Of a stretch of DNA of 64,000 bases, positions 9,971 through 21,188 are shown piece after piece (position 1 is the first letter of the stretch; every line of letters begins with the position of its first letter). The DNA lies in assembly GCA_013180625.2 (NCBI GenBank), contig SNVD02005036.1:1-64000 (forward strand), in the 5' to 3' direction. Position numbers and translations under genes: made by a program. Below the pieces are notes generated by a model. The model was not told where the DNA came from. It saw nothing but the letters and a program-made list of their open reading frames with translations, and made no database searches. The stretch comes from Boswellia sacra. Taxonomy: Eukaryota; Streptophyta; Magnoliopsida; Sapindales; Burseraceae.

Positions 9971-11396
9971 TGTGATAAACACATGAAAGTACACTCTTAA
10001 GCATAAATAATTAATGCTAATTGGACAGTATTATAAAGCTTTTATGATATTTTAGCATAATTATTTTGCTTATGCCTCTTTTATATTTGTTTCATTTCTT
10101 TTGTATTTTCTTTAGTCTTTATCTTGAAATAAAGTGTTATCCTTAAATTGTGATTAACGGAAATCATTTTTTCAGGTTTAATAAAATGGACACAACTCTC
10201 AATCTATAGATCAAAATGGAGAGATTATTAAACATGGAGCAACATGTCTCAATTTTACACAAAGTTGAAGAACAATCAAAAGCCCAAATCCAATATTTGA
10301 TGGGCCAAAATTGAGACACAACAAAACCAAATTGTAGTTGTTTCTCAGCCCAACCCATGTCCAGTATTTGAGCCATATCTCAGAGAATACTTGTCCAAAT
10401 TGCATGAATCTGGTGGCCCTGGAAAGCTGAGACAAAATTCTACAACTTTCATGTTTTCTAGAAAGCCCAATTCGGTCCATTTGGTGGTCAAAAATCAGCT
10501 GCAAGTTGGTGGAATGTTTGGTAGCCGCCAATGTGGAAAAATTGGTGGAGGTTTGGTATAATAGTTCCATTTCATCACCTATTTAAGGACAACTTGAGGA
10601 ATTGAATGGGGGAGAGAAAAAAATCATTTGAGTTCACATTTTATCATTGTATATTACAATTCTCTCTTGTATTTTCTCTTTAGAAATGATAAGAATGAAT
10701 TGTAAGTTAGGCTAGAACTCTTGGTAAGGCTAGAGATGAACTTATATGTGTAGTTTATCTATTTCTCCACTTTCATTCTACCTCAAGGGCTATAAAGATT
10801 GTATGTTTGTTTATGTGTTAAACTCTTTCTCATCTTGTGATTTCTTTTTAATCCAGAAATTATAATTCTCAATTTCATATAAATTCAGTCATGCTTTCTT
10901 TATGTGATTCATGTTGAATTATAATTCTTATTGGTAGTTTCGTTTTATGAGTAAGTCCTTTACTACAATATTGTCATGTGATATATTGTCACTCTTGGAT
11001 AACTTGTAAGGATGAATGTTGTTGGTAAATATTGCTTGTAAAGAGTTTATGCATATCAAATACATGTGTTTATCATTTATGCTATACTATACATATTTTC
11101 CGATTGATTGTTTGGGATGTGAAACTTTCGATTGAGTTATAATTATTAAATAAAAGTAGGGATTAGATTTACAAAACATATAAGTGATTCTCGATGCCTT
11201 ACTTCTTAATTACCATCGATTGTTTCCAATTATTAAACACTGAATTTTCTTTAGAACTAATCACTTTAAAGTTAAATTTTACATTTTTATTATTTTTTTA
11301 ATATTTTTGTTTTACGAACCTCTTTTATCGAAGGCCTCCTTGTGGATTCGACACCTCAACATATACTACAATAACCGCGGTATATTTTGGGCATAA
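9971..11396 (+). repeat. 3' LTR of Athila-like element
   Basis: It starts with TGTGATAAAC directly after a G-rich tract (GGCTGGGGAT at 9961-9970) that can serve as polypurine tract. Its last ~890 bp match the 5' LTR. The terminal CA of the 5' copy (GTAACA) reads ATAAAT here, so the last two bases are mutated or lost. Copia gag sequence follows at once. Confidence 0.85.
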
Positions 11397-11843
11397 ATAG
11401 TACACATTGAGAAAATCACAACAGAACTGATTGAAAGCAAGAAGTGTGTTGATCAACTCAAAATTGGAGCAGCCAAACTTGATCAGATCTTGAGTCTTGG
11501 AAGAGACAACTCTAACAAACATGGATTGGGATACACAGAAGGTAATATTTCATCTTCATCAAAAACAGTTTTTATGAAAGACTTAACATCAGGTAAGAAT
11601 TTTGAACCAAACTCTTTAAATACAAGTCCTAATTCCAAGAGCAATGAAACATTTGTTTCCCCTTTAAGTTCGTTCAAATCCAGTTCTGAAAAGTTAAGGA
11701 AGTTCATTTCTATTTGCTATTTTTGTGGTAAAAAGGGATATATTAGGCCTAGATGCTTTAAATTGTTGAATTTTTTGCATAAAAGATCAAAACAAAACCG
11801 TTACCAAAATCACAATAGCAGTGGGTTAAGAAAGACAAAATAG
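11397..11843 (+). pseudogene. gag: Copia gag C-terminal remnant
   Basis: A charged segment (ELIESKKCVDQLKIGAA near 11430) leads to a single zinc-knuckle remnant, CYFCGKKGYIRPRC, at about 11717-11758. The knuckle is C-x2-C-x4-Y-x4-C, with Tyr where the ligand His is expected. The frame stops with TAG at 11841. The N-terminal part is cut off by the Athila-like element. Confidence 0.75.
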
Positions 11844-11887
11844 TATGCCATGTTGTCTTTACTGCACTTAATCATGCATCTAATGAT

Positions 11888-12250
11888 TTGTGGTATTTTG
11901 ATAGCGGTTGTTCCAGGCACATGACTAGAAATAAATTGTTTTTGACAAACTTTAAAGCATGTAGGGATGGAAATGTCACCTTTGGAGATGGAGCAACAAG
12001 TAAGATCATTACTAAAGGCACTTTGAATGTCAAAGGCCTACCCAATTTTAAAAATGTCCTTCTAGTGGAAGATTTGAAAGCTAATCTCATAAGCATTAGT
12101 CAAATTTGTGATGAAAAGTATACTGTTAACTTCACACAAAACCAATGCATGGTCTTTGATAATTTTGGTAAATGCATTCTAGAAGGTAATAGATCTTTGG
12201 ATAACTATTATTTAGTAGAAATTTCATTTCATGCTAGGTTTCAGATTTAG
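11888..12250 (+). pseudogene. Copia protease region
   Basis: WYFDSGCSRHMT at the start is the copia-type aspartic protease motif with the catalytic D-S-G. Further conserved segments are TFGDGATSKI, IKGxG-like TKGTLNVKG, and NLISISQICDE. The frame begins at an internal Met just before the motif and ends at TAG 12248, immediately ahead of the integrase Zn region. Confidence 0.85.
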
Positions 12251-12252
12251 AA

Positions 12253-13288
12253 TTGTGGCATCAAAAATTAGGACACTTAGATTACAAAGACTTGGTTAAA
12301 TTAATTAAGTTAGGTGCTGTAAGAGGAGTTCCTAAACTTGATGATAAAATTGATAAAATTTGTGGACCACGTCAAATGGGGAAACAAATCAGAAGTTCAC
12401 TCAAATCAAATCCACATCTTAGCACTTCTAAGATACTTGATTTGCTTCATATGGATCTTATAGGTCCTATGCAAATTGAAAGTATTACAGGAAAGAGATA
12501 TATATTTGTTTGTGTGAATGATTTTTCTAGATTTACTTGGGTGGATTTCATTAAAGCAAAATAGGAACATTGGAAGGATTGTGAGAATAAGAAGTGATCA
12601 TGGCAAGGAGTTTGAAAATGTTAGCTATACTGACTTTTGCAAATATCATGGAATTGGTCATGAATTTTCAGCTCCCAAAACCCCTGAACAAAATGGCATT
12701 GTGGAGATGAAGAATAGAACTCTTCAAGAGATGGCGAGAGTGATGCTCAATAGCAAGAAGTTGACAAAAAGGCTACGGGCTGAAGCAATAAGTACTGCTT
12801 GTTATATTTTAAATAGAGTTTTTCTTAGACCTGGCACTAACTAGACACCTTATAAAATTTTGAAAGGAATAAAAACTAATTTGAAATACTTTCATGTCTT
12901 TCGATGCAGGTATCACATCTTAAATGACAGAGAATTGTTAGGAAAATTAGATCCAAAGAGTGATGAAGGAGTCTTCGTGGGATATGCTCAAAACAGCAAA
13001 GCATTTCAAGTTTACAATTTGAGAACTGAGGCAGTCATGGAATCTACAAACGTAATATTTGATGACCTTGATGATTATGCAAAGTACTCACAAAAGGAAA
13101 TCATAACCAGCTTCATAGAAGATACAGAAAAATCAGATTCAGACAGCAGCAAAAAGGAAGATGTTGTTATGAAGGAGGAAACAGCTGCTGTTACACCTAA
13201 CGTAACAGTAACATTTGACAACTCAAATTTGAACAGAAATTCAATCAGGAATGAAGATGAAAAGAAAGATCCACCCACATGGACTTAG
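12253..13288 (+). pseudogene. Copia integrase
   Basis: The Zn region opens with MWHQKLGHLDY, giving the two His. Of the usual CxxCxxGKQ only the first Cys remains (ICGPRQMGKQ, second Cys to Arg). The core follows with LLHMDLIGPMQ (first Asp), IRSDHGKEFEN (second Asp) and EQNGIVEMKNRTLQEMA (Glu). A frame break at about 12562 joins pieces after removing some 20-30 codons between the first and second catalytic Asp. A stop lies at 12842. The C-terminal part has the copia motifs DEGVFVGYA and VIFDD. Confidence 0.85.
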
Positions 13289-13330
13289 AAGGCACATCCA
13301 ACAAGTTCTATCATTAGAAAACCAGATGGC

Positions 13331-14228
13331 ATGATGAAAACTCAGAGCAAGGTAAGACATCAGGTAAGGTTTGCATGTTATGTGTCTCTAGTTGAGCCAA
13401 AAAATGTGAAAGAAGCTTTAAAAGAAGAGGTGTGGATTCAAGCTATGCAAGATGAACTTAATCAGTTTAAAAGGAATGAAGTATGGGAATTAGTTCCTAG
13501 GCCACAAAATACAAATATCATTGGAACTAAATGGATATTCAAAAATAAAACTGATGAAAGTGGTCAAGTAATAAGGAATAAAGCTAGGCTAGTTGCACAA
13601 GGTTACACACAAGTTGAAGGCATAGACTTTGATGAGACCTTTGCACCTGTAGCTAGACTTGAGTCAATCAGATTACTACTTGATATTACGTGTTTGCTTG
13701 ATTTTAGGTTGTACCAAATGGATGTTAAAACAGCATTTTTAAATTGCTATCTCAATGAAGAAGTCTTTGTTGAACAACCTAAAGGATTTGAAGATCCTAA
13801 ATATCCTGATTTTGTGTACAGATTGCACAAAGCTTTGTATGGTTTGAAACAAGCTCCTAGAGCTTGGTATAAAAGGTTGACAAATTTTTTAATCAACAGA
13901 GGTTATAAAAGAGGCAGTAATGATAAGACCTTATTCATCAAACATGCATAAACCTATTTTATTGTTGCACAAACATATGTTGATGATATTGTTTTCAGAT
14001 CAACTAACAAAAGCAAAATTAATGAGTTTGTTAAGTTGATGCAGGAAGAATTTGAAATGAGCATGGTAGGAGAATTAAATTTCTTTCTTGGATTGTAGGT
14101 TAAGCAAATGAATGATGGGATATTTATATCTCAATCAAAATATGCCAAAAATCTTGTAAAGAAATTTGGGCTTAAGAATGCAAAACTAATGAAAACTCCT
14201 ATCAGTACTAATCTAAAAACTTCCAAAA
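13331..14228 (+). pseudogene. pol: Copia reverse transcriptase
   Basis: Conserved segments run in order: [92 protein letters not shown], then after TAA at 13949 the catalytic YVDDI at about 13977. A further TAG lies at 14097, replacing Gln in FFLGLQVKQ. This is typical copia RT. Broken by nonsense codons only until about 14230. Confidence 0.88.
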
Positions 14229-14836
14229 GATAATGCAAGAAAAGAAGTTGATGCAAGCTTATACAAAAGCATTATTGGTAGCCTATTTTACCTCACAGTA
14301 AGCAGACCAGATTTGAGCTTTAGTGTAGGACTATGTGCAAGGTTTCAAGCAAATCCCAAAGAATCACATCTTGCAACAGCAAAGGAATCATCAGGTATGT
14401 TCATGGAACATGTGATTATGGAATATGGTTTTCTAAAGATACAAATGATTGTCTTGCAGGATTCAGTGATGCAGATTGGGCAGGAAATGCGGATGACAGA
14501 AAAAGTACTTCAAGAGGTTGTTTTTATCTTGGTACTAACTTGGTTTCATGGCACAGCAAGAAGCAAAATTCAATTTCTTTATCTATAGCTAAAGCCGAAT
14601 ACATAGCAGTAGGGAGTTATTGTACACAACTATTATGGATGAAGCAAATGTTGAGTGATTATGGTATTGAACAGAAGCCTATAACTATGTTTTGTGATAA
14701 TACTAGTGCTATAAATATTTCCAAAAATCCTGTTCAGCATTCTAGAACAAAACATATTGATATTATATACCATTTTATAAGGGAACTAGTAGAATCTAAG
14801 GTGATACACATTGAGCACATCTCCACAGATAAATAA
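14229..14836 (+). pseudogene. Copia RNase H
   Basis: It begins after a frame change near 14230 (YKSIIGSLFYLT and SRPDLSFSVG) and a second one near 14380. The core contains GFSDADWAGNADDRKSTSG-like sequence, SWHSKKQNSISLS, AKAEYIAVGS and FCDNTSAINISKNP, followed by RTKHIDIIYHFIRE. These are the hallmark segments of copia RNase H. It ends at TAA 14834. Confidence 0.88.
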
Positions 14837-15764
14837 TTGGTTGACTTGTTCACTAAGGCATTGGACACAACAAAGTTTGAAAACCTAAGAAAAGCCTTAG
14901 GTATCTGTCAGTTATATGAGTGAACACAGCATTCTGTTATGTTATTCATATCTGTAGTATCATAAGTTTCCTTCTAAATTAGCATGTTTTGAGTTGTGAT
15001 ATAAAAAATTGTGTGAATAATTAAATACTGGTTTATAAATGAAAAATACAAAGAGGGCTACCAGTATATGATGTGTGATAGCCATCTATTGAGAATAACT
15101 TCATTGTATCTAAAAAATATGGTGAGGTCACCCACTCAAAAGGAAAAGGGCTACCTCTATACATGTGTGAAAGCTGTTGTGTTATTTAGCAAATTTATAT
15201 TGAGACTAACTTTTGTGTGTGTAAGAAGCATACTCAAGTTGTCCACTCAATATATTCAAAATAAGCTTTAATGTGTGAATCAATCAGCTCCAAAATTATG
15301 CCTTCTTAGAATGAGAAATATGATAATTCAGATATTACTATTATGATATGGCTAACTGTGTTCTGTTACGTATTTCATAACAATATCCTATGTGCTTATC
15401 CTAAAAATTAAGTCACTTGTGTGTCCATGTGTCAAATTTTGCCATGTCAGCATCGTTAAATTAATAGGGAGAAGTCTCAATGGCTGGAATCTTATTCTAT
15501 CAGTATTCCTTATTTGAATTTAATTCAAATTTGAATTGATTTGTTTGAATGGAGTTATTAAATATTTTTTTTAGAAAGGAAAGACATTAATTGATTTTTT
15601 GATGAAAATCAAAAATTCCTTAAAAATCGGCATAGTGTATATAACAAATAGTTTCTGGGCTTCTCCTATTCATATAATCCCTCATCCACAGTTGCTTCCC
15701 TGTCCTGCGTGTTGGCTCTCTGTTTCTTTTCTGAAAAACTTTTTACAGTTTAGAAACCCTAGCC
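14837..15764 (+). other. Spacer between pol and env-like ORF
   Basis: No supported gene. Part of it (about 15400-15480, with CTTCTCCC-like and CAGCATCG segments) is echoed in the second Sirevirus copy at about 63800-63880 on the other strand, so it belongs to the element. TTTTTACAG just before the env-like ATG could be a splice acceptor. Confidence 0.55.
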
Positions 15765-17325
15765 ATGGCAACATCAAACTCGACAGCCTGTGCTTCTTCT
15801 TCAAGCGGCTCCAGTCAAGATAGTAGTAACAGCAGTCAGTCGTCTCTTACGTAATACAAAAGGCAACAAGAGTAGTCGATCCAGCCATCAGCGAAGACGA
15901 CCAAGTACCAGTGAAGAAGATTAAGGAGAATGTCAAACCAAAAATACAACAAATTTCTAACGGCTGCAGTCAAATAGAAATTTGACAAGATTACTTCACA
16001 GAGGAAGCTTTAGTTAAAAAGGTCTATGAAACTTTCTTCCTCCTGTAAAAACTTTCATATGGTGTCAGTGAGATGATTGAGTCCAATTACTGGACTCGAA
16101 CGGTATCAAACTTTCTTCCTCCTGTAAAAACTTTGATTCAGAAATTCTATGCTAATATTTCAAGCACCATTGATGATCCTAAGAGTTTTCATTACCATAA
16201 GGTCTACTGTCGGGAGAAGTTTGTGAAATTCTCCCCCAATGTCATAAACTCTTTTATGAACATTCCAATAGGAAGCATGCATTCTCTAGATGAAGAGTAT
16301 AACATGGCCGAAATAGTTAAGGAAGTCACTAATCGAACAGATATCGAATGAAAACCCAGAGATGGTCTTGACCAGAAATATCTTAAGAAGAAATACCGAG
16401 TGTTACAAAAAATAGCCCAATTTAATTGGCTTCATTATTACCATCAAAATAAGATTCGGGAAGATAGAATGAAACTCCTCTTTTGTTTAGGAACTAATAG
16501 ACCAGTAAACTTTGGACTGTTAGCATATAGAACAATTGTTCAAATTGGTTCCTATCACTCGGATTACTACTTGATTGTGTTCCCTTATTTGATACAAGGC
16601 ATACTTGCTCAGAACAACATTCCTATGAGCTCTAGTGAACAGATCAAAGTTCTGTCTAAGTCCATTACCAAGGGATTTCTTCAAAGATTGCATGATCAAA
16701 CTGATTTGCCTGCACATGAACCTAAACCCACTAGAGTCAGGAAAAATCAATTGAAATTTGTTGAAGAAAAACTTGAATTGATCAGCTCTGCTTTGACAGA
16801 TATTCTACAGGATTTAAAAGATATCAAACATAAGCAATCTGTGTTGGAAGCTCAGTTTCTAGGACAGCCTCAGTCCACAGCAACACACTCCATGGCACCT
16901 GAACCTGAACCTGAACTTGTGATTCCAGAAACAACAGCTGATGACATACCAGAAGCCACTGAACCACAACCTAAGGAAGAAGCTCCAACTCCATCAAGTC
17001 CTGCTGCACAGCCTGCTGTTAAGACAGACAGAATAGCAGCACAAAAGCCAAAAGAAAAATCCAACAAGGCTTCTGTCAAAGGATATAACAGAAAGGGAAA
17101 GAAGAAACTAAAAGTGCTGAAGAAATCATCTAATCAGAAGAAGCAAAAACCAGACAAATTAGCCCCCACTTTGCAAGATGAATCTGATTCAGATGTACCA
17201 ACAAAAACAGATTCCGGAATGAAACAGCCTTCACCACTTGCTGAGAAAGAATCCCTAGATATTCCTGACCCTGTAGCAGCTGAAGAAGAACCTCATCCAC
17301 CATCACCCCCTCTGCCAGCACATGG

Positions 17326-18895
17326 TGTTGACCCAGGTATGGCAACCCAAGAGGGGGGGTGAATTGGGTTTTTATTTATCAAAACGGATTTAGAAAACTT
17401 TTCTTGAAAATCAAAGTTATTTAACTCTTTCTTTAAGAATAAAGGTGAAGAAGATGAAAATAGAATGCAATCAAGAGAATAGAAATGAAGAACAATCACA
17501 AGTGCAAGTTAATGTAAAGAGATAGGGATAGAGAGAGTGCAAACTCAATTTACGTGGTTTGGCAAACCTTGCCTACGTCCACGGGCTCCTAGCTCCACGA
17601 GCTAAGCTTTCCACTAAGTTGTAGAAATCTTTACAACTTGCTTGATGAACAACCTCACCAAGACTTTTTCTTCCAACTCTTGATAACACCACACAAAGAG
17701 TTCTTCTTGATGAACAACCTCACCAAGGCAACTTCCTTCAACTCTTGATAACACCACACCAAGAGTTCTTCTTGATGAACAACCTCACCAAGGCAACTTT
17801 CCTTCAACTCTTGATAACACCACACCAAGAGTTCTTCTTGATGAACAACCTCACCAAGGAAAGAGTTCTCTCAAGGATAACTTTTATCCTTTACAAGAAG
17901 ATCTCACTCTCACCACAATACAAGAACAAAGAAAATTTTTACAATAAAAGTACAACTCTCTTCAAAGAGTAGATAAAGAATATAAAACTCTCTAGACTTG
18001 ATATATCTCTTATTTTTTGCTTGATAAAATGGTTCTCTTGCTCTTGCTGAATGCATGGGAGAAGGGCTCCTTTTATAGGCAAATAGGATGAACTTAATCA
18101 AGTGAAGACACCATCTCCAAATTTTTTACCCACCATAAAAATTGTAATCTTGTCTACCATTTTTGTCAATGTTCCGTTTGAAATTTGAAAATCTAAAAAA
18201 AATAAAAGATCTGCACATTTGAATAAGCTTTCCAACGCATTAAGAATCAAAGAATTTGGAGATCTCTATCTTAAGATATGGCCAACAAACCATTCAGTGC
18301 TCATGTGAGTTGATTTTTCTTCCTTGTGTCAGTCCACTGATTGCATGTCAATTATGTCAGCCTTTCATTTGAGATTTGAATTTCTTCAAAACACATGAAA
18401 TGTGCCTCATTATGTCCTCTTTCCAATGCCATAATAATCAAATCATTTTGATTTTTCTAGCTCAAGATATATCTAAAAGAGTATTCGGTGCTCATGTCAG
18501 CTGCTTCTATTTGTCTTTCAACTTGCATGATCATTTGGACAACCTTACACTTGAAATTTAAATTTCTTTAAAACATATGAAATGTTATAAATTGAGTAAG
18601 CTTTCCAAAGGCTCAAGAATCACATCATTTGGATATCTGTAGAGAAATATATGACCAATTGATTGAACATTGCTCATGTGTCACATTCCTTAAATCAAAC
18701 CTTGTTCTTAAACTTTGGTGCCTTTAACATGTAGTCTTCTCCTTAGCTTCAACACTTCATTTTAATAAGCCTCTTCTTGATTTTACAATTATTTCAATGA
18801 TATTACTCTTGCACATAAATAAACATGTTAGTAAATCACAATGAATCAATGTGTATTGTTATCATCAAAATTATCATGTAGCCTTAGGGCTAACA
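17326..18895. mobile_element. Solo LTR inside env-like ORF, TSD CATGG
   Basis: The insert begins TGTTGACCCAGG and ends TTAGGGCTAACA, the TG...CA ends of an LTR with TGTT/AACA inverted termini. CATGG occurs directly before (17321-17325) and after (18896-18900). Removing it restores one reading frame of the host ORF. At 1570 bp and with no coding domains or internal region, it is a solo LTR. The parent family is not represented elsewhere in the window. Confidence 0.88.
17641..17870. repeat. 65-bp tandem repeat inside the solo LTR
   Basis: CTTGATGAACAACCTCACCA starts units at 17641, 17706, 17771 and 17835, spacing 65, 65 and 64 bp. The fourth unit is partial. The middle units are nearly identical, suggesting recent expansion. 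Confidence 0.9.
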
Positions 18896-19204
18896 CATGG
18901 ATCACCAGTTCCATCTTCCCAACCGCCTGCTCAAACCATTGAAACAAGTGCAAAAAGATCCAAGAGGAAGATATGTAGAGTAGTTGCTAAAGTTACTTCT
19001 ACCTCCTCAGATACAACTGAAGCTCCTCCAGCACCAGCTCCTTCTGCACCAACAACACCAGTTGTAGCTCCAACAGAACAAGTTCCATCTGATCAGCCAA
19101 CCTCTACCCCTAAGCACCGGTTTAGACATGTGGCTCGCAAATCCGTCAAAAGCCCTGGCAGCTCTCCCCCACCACCTGTCAGAAAGTCTCCCAGACTCAG
19201 TTAG

Positions 19205-19793
19205 ATTTTGGCCACTTGTGTTGAATCAAGGAGGAGAAGATCACATCAAGGGGGAGAATTTGAGAACTTGGCTGGTTTTTATTTTTCGGATTCTATTGCT
19301 GAACTACCTTTCTTTTATTCTGAACTACTTTTATTGTTGTACTTTTATTTGCTGTCATTTTTTTTTGTTTTATTCTTTTTGCTTACTAATTTTGTTTTTG
19401 TGTTACTTGTTTCTCAAAGGAATAAGTAAGAAGTGAGGGGGAGAATGATCTATCTATGTGCACTTGAATGGCTTGCTGCATTGTGATAATCTGCATTAGT
19501 AAATTGAATGAATGTTGTAGATGATTTTGAGTGTAGTTGTGTTTAACATATATTTTCATTTGTTCAGTAGACTTTGCATGTACTAGTAAAACTTCACTTA
19601 GTACTTTGTTCAGTCATATATCTCATGACAGTGTGCTGTTATATGATTCACAACAGCTTTCTGATTATTTATTTGCATGGGATATTTGTCTGTCTTATGG
19701 TTTATGATAACTTTAAGTGATATCTATCTTATCATGTGTTGTTCTTAGAAACAGTTGAGTGCTTTCATCATAAGTTGCCAAAAAGGGGGAGAT
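19205..19793 (+). other. 3' untranslated region and polypurine tract of copia element
   Basis: No gene. AGGAGGAGAAGATCACATCA and AGGGGGAGAATG blocks are the purine-rich repeats usual for SIRE elements. The polypurine tract AAAAAGGGGGAGAT lies at about 19780-19793, directly before the LTR. Confidence 0.75.
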
Positions 19794-20697
19794 TGTTGGT
19801 GTTAACGTAAAACATGTGACATGCACATGTTCAAATTTTAGGTTAACTTGTGATTAAAGTAAGAAAGGCATCTTGATTCCTATTTTACTGTTTCTAGATA
19901 ATTATTATAGGAAGTATTTTGATTCACAATAAATATCTCTCTACATCAGGATAATATTTCTTGTATCCTAATCAGAATAGGAGGATAGTTAATGTGTCCT
20001 TATTACTTTAGGAGATTAACTATAAACATTTCCTATTTTATTTTATCCTAATCCTAATGTGATCTTGATTGAGATCTCTACAGGACTTTTAGAAAGATTG
20101 TATCAAGACCTCTCAATATATATTGATGTTGAAAAAGTCGGCAAAAGAGAAGACAGAGAGAGAGAGTCTTTGCGCAAGAGAGGTTGTTGATTGTTGATCA
20201 CGGCATTCCATTACTTCATAAGAGAAAAGCTTTGACGCAAAGGAATGTCTTTATATCTTTGATTCATTGAGTCTTTATTTTTATGTATGAGAGTTAAAAT
20301 CGTACATGAGTTGTTGATTAAGTCTGAGTGAGTTAGTAAACACTTAGGGAAACTTGAGGGTTGAGTGTTTATATAATTTTGTGTCAGACATTGGGTGTTA
20401 TGTATAACTTAACAGTGCTCTGTTAAGTTATCTGTGACAGAGAGTGAGCAATGTCACTAGTGTTTAGGATCTTTGCAAAGATTTTGTTTGTCAAAGATTA
20501 CGTCTGTGTATGATAGTGAGTCAGCACTGTAAAAGGTCCTAAAGATTGTACAAACAAGAACATAGTGAATTGCAGCTCTATAGCTGTCCGTGGATGTAGG
20601 TTTTTATAACCGAACCACGTAAAAATCCTCCAGTGTTGATTTATGTAACAGTTTACTGTGTTGTTATTTATAACTGCATACCTCTAGAACTCTTACC
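19794..20697 (+). repeat. 3' LTR of Sirevirus-like element, copy 1
   Basis: It starts TGTTGGTGTTAACG after the polypurine tract. Homology with the LTR of copy 2 (60231-61117, opposite strand) runs to about 20697, which sets the end approximately. The shared stretch includes an ACGTGGTTCGGTT-like segment and CTGTTAAGTTAT-type sequence. Confidence 0.8.
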
Positions 20698-21057
20698 TAA
20701 TCTCCCAGAAAAATGAATAACAATTGTGAAGTGACTTAATGTTGGCATTAATGGTGGCAATCTGAGAAGTAACTGGACCAGAAAGGGAAGGTGGTCATAT
20801 TTCCATAATAAGAAGAGGAGCACTTCATTAACTGCAACAGGCACTTGATTAATTGAGATATAAGTCAAAGTTATAATTAAGTGCATGTCATTAGTGGGTA
20901 CAATTGAAAATTGAGAGTCAAATGAATGAAAGATTTTGATATATAATTAAGATTGCAGATTTCCTCTAGTCTAGTCTAGGCCATGAGTTCTCAAATATGC
21001 AAGGCAATGCATCATGTGTTATCGTTGTGTTTGACACATTAATTGAGAGTACTGACT

Positions 21058-21060
<3 letters not shown>
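20698..21060. other. Unique spacer between copia LTR and TA tracts
   Basis: No supported gene or repeat. Moderately AT-rich unique sequence; it may be the original host DNA into which the copia element inserted. Confidence 0.4.
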
Positions 21061-21109
<49 letters not shown>

Positions 21110-21139
21110 TATATTCACAGGCTAACAGTCAAACATATA

Positions 21140-21175
<36 letters not shown>

Positions 21176-21188
21176 CATATATATATTC
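21061..21188. repeat. (TA)n tracts with a duplicated 28-bp junction segment
   Basis: TA runs occupy about 21061-21117 and 21135-21187. Between and after them ATATATATTCACAGG followed by a (c/a)-variant of TAACTGTCAAAC occurs twice (about 21107-21134 and 21181-21208), so the left end of the pararetroviral fragment is partly duplicated within the microsatellite. Confidence 0.85.

Larger units (their letters stand above)
1..11396 (+). mobile_element. Athila-like Ty3 LTR retrotransposon with two extra ORFs
   Basis: The sequence at 1-891 recurs at about 10507-11396, giving a partial 5' LTR and a full 3' LTR. Between them lie a tRNA-Asp-type primer site, repeat-rich leader, gag, protease, RT, RNase H and integrase in Ty3 order, then two extra reading frames (7236-7784 and 8028-8672) and a long 3' untranslated region. 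The gag and protease style and the Asp primer site fit the Athila/Tat branch; Athila itself normally has an env-like ORF after pol, and I see none here. All coding parts carry nonsense codons. The overlapping LTR parts differ at roughly 30 of 890 positions by eye, so the insertion is not very old. The 3' LTR abuts copia gag sequence, so the element probably inserted into the copia element whose other half lies before the window. Confidence 0.9.
15765..19204 (+). pseudogene. Sirevirus env-like ORF, broken and split by a solo LTR
   Basis: ATG 15765 starts a Ser-rich N-terminus; frameshifts and stops disrupt it to about 16070. The best-kept core (16073-16351, then 16400-17325 after TGA at 16349) contains KSFHYHKVYCREKFVKFSPNV-type sequence and a coiled-coil-prone helix, then a Pro/Glu/Lys-rich region. 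The frame is interrupted at 17325 by an LTR insertion and resumes in register at 18901 with a Pro/Ser/Thr-rich tail ending in RKSPRLS at 19204. The counterpart on the minus strand at 61636-63534 confirms the family. The role of SIRE env-like proteins is unproven; I see no convincing transmembrane fusion machinery. Confidence 0.8.
11397..20697 (+). mobile_element. Sirevirus-like Ty1/copia element, 5' end missing
   Basis: Order: gag remnant, protease, integrase, RT, RNase H (copia order, integrase before RT), a spacer, an env-like ORF, polypurine tract and 3' LTR. The presence of an env-like ORF after pol, and its style, match SIRE/Maximus elements. The 5' LTR and most of gag are absent from the window; the Athila-like element abuts the break, so the missing part is probably on its other side. 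Nearly every domain carries stops or frameshifts. Confidence 0.88.

Noticed and set aside
17641..17870. CRISPR-like array
   Set aside because: Units are contiguous 65-bp tandem repeats with no spacers, in a plant LTR.
15765..19204. True retroviral envelope gene
   Set aside because: Position and name fit env-like ORFs of SIRE elements, but no signal peptide, cleavage site or fusion segment is visible.
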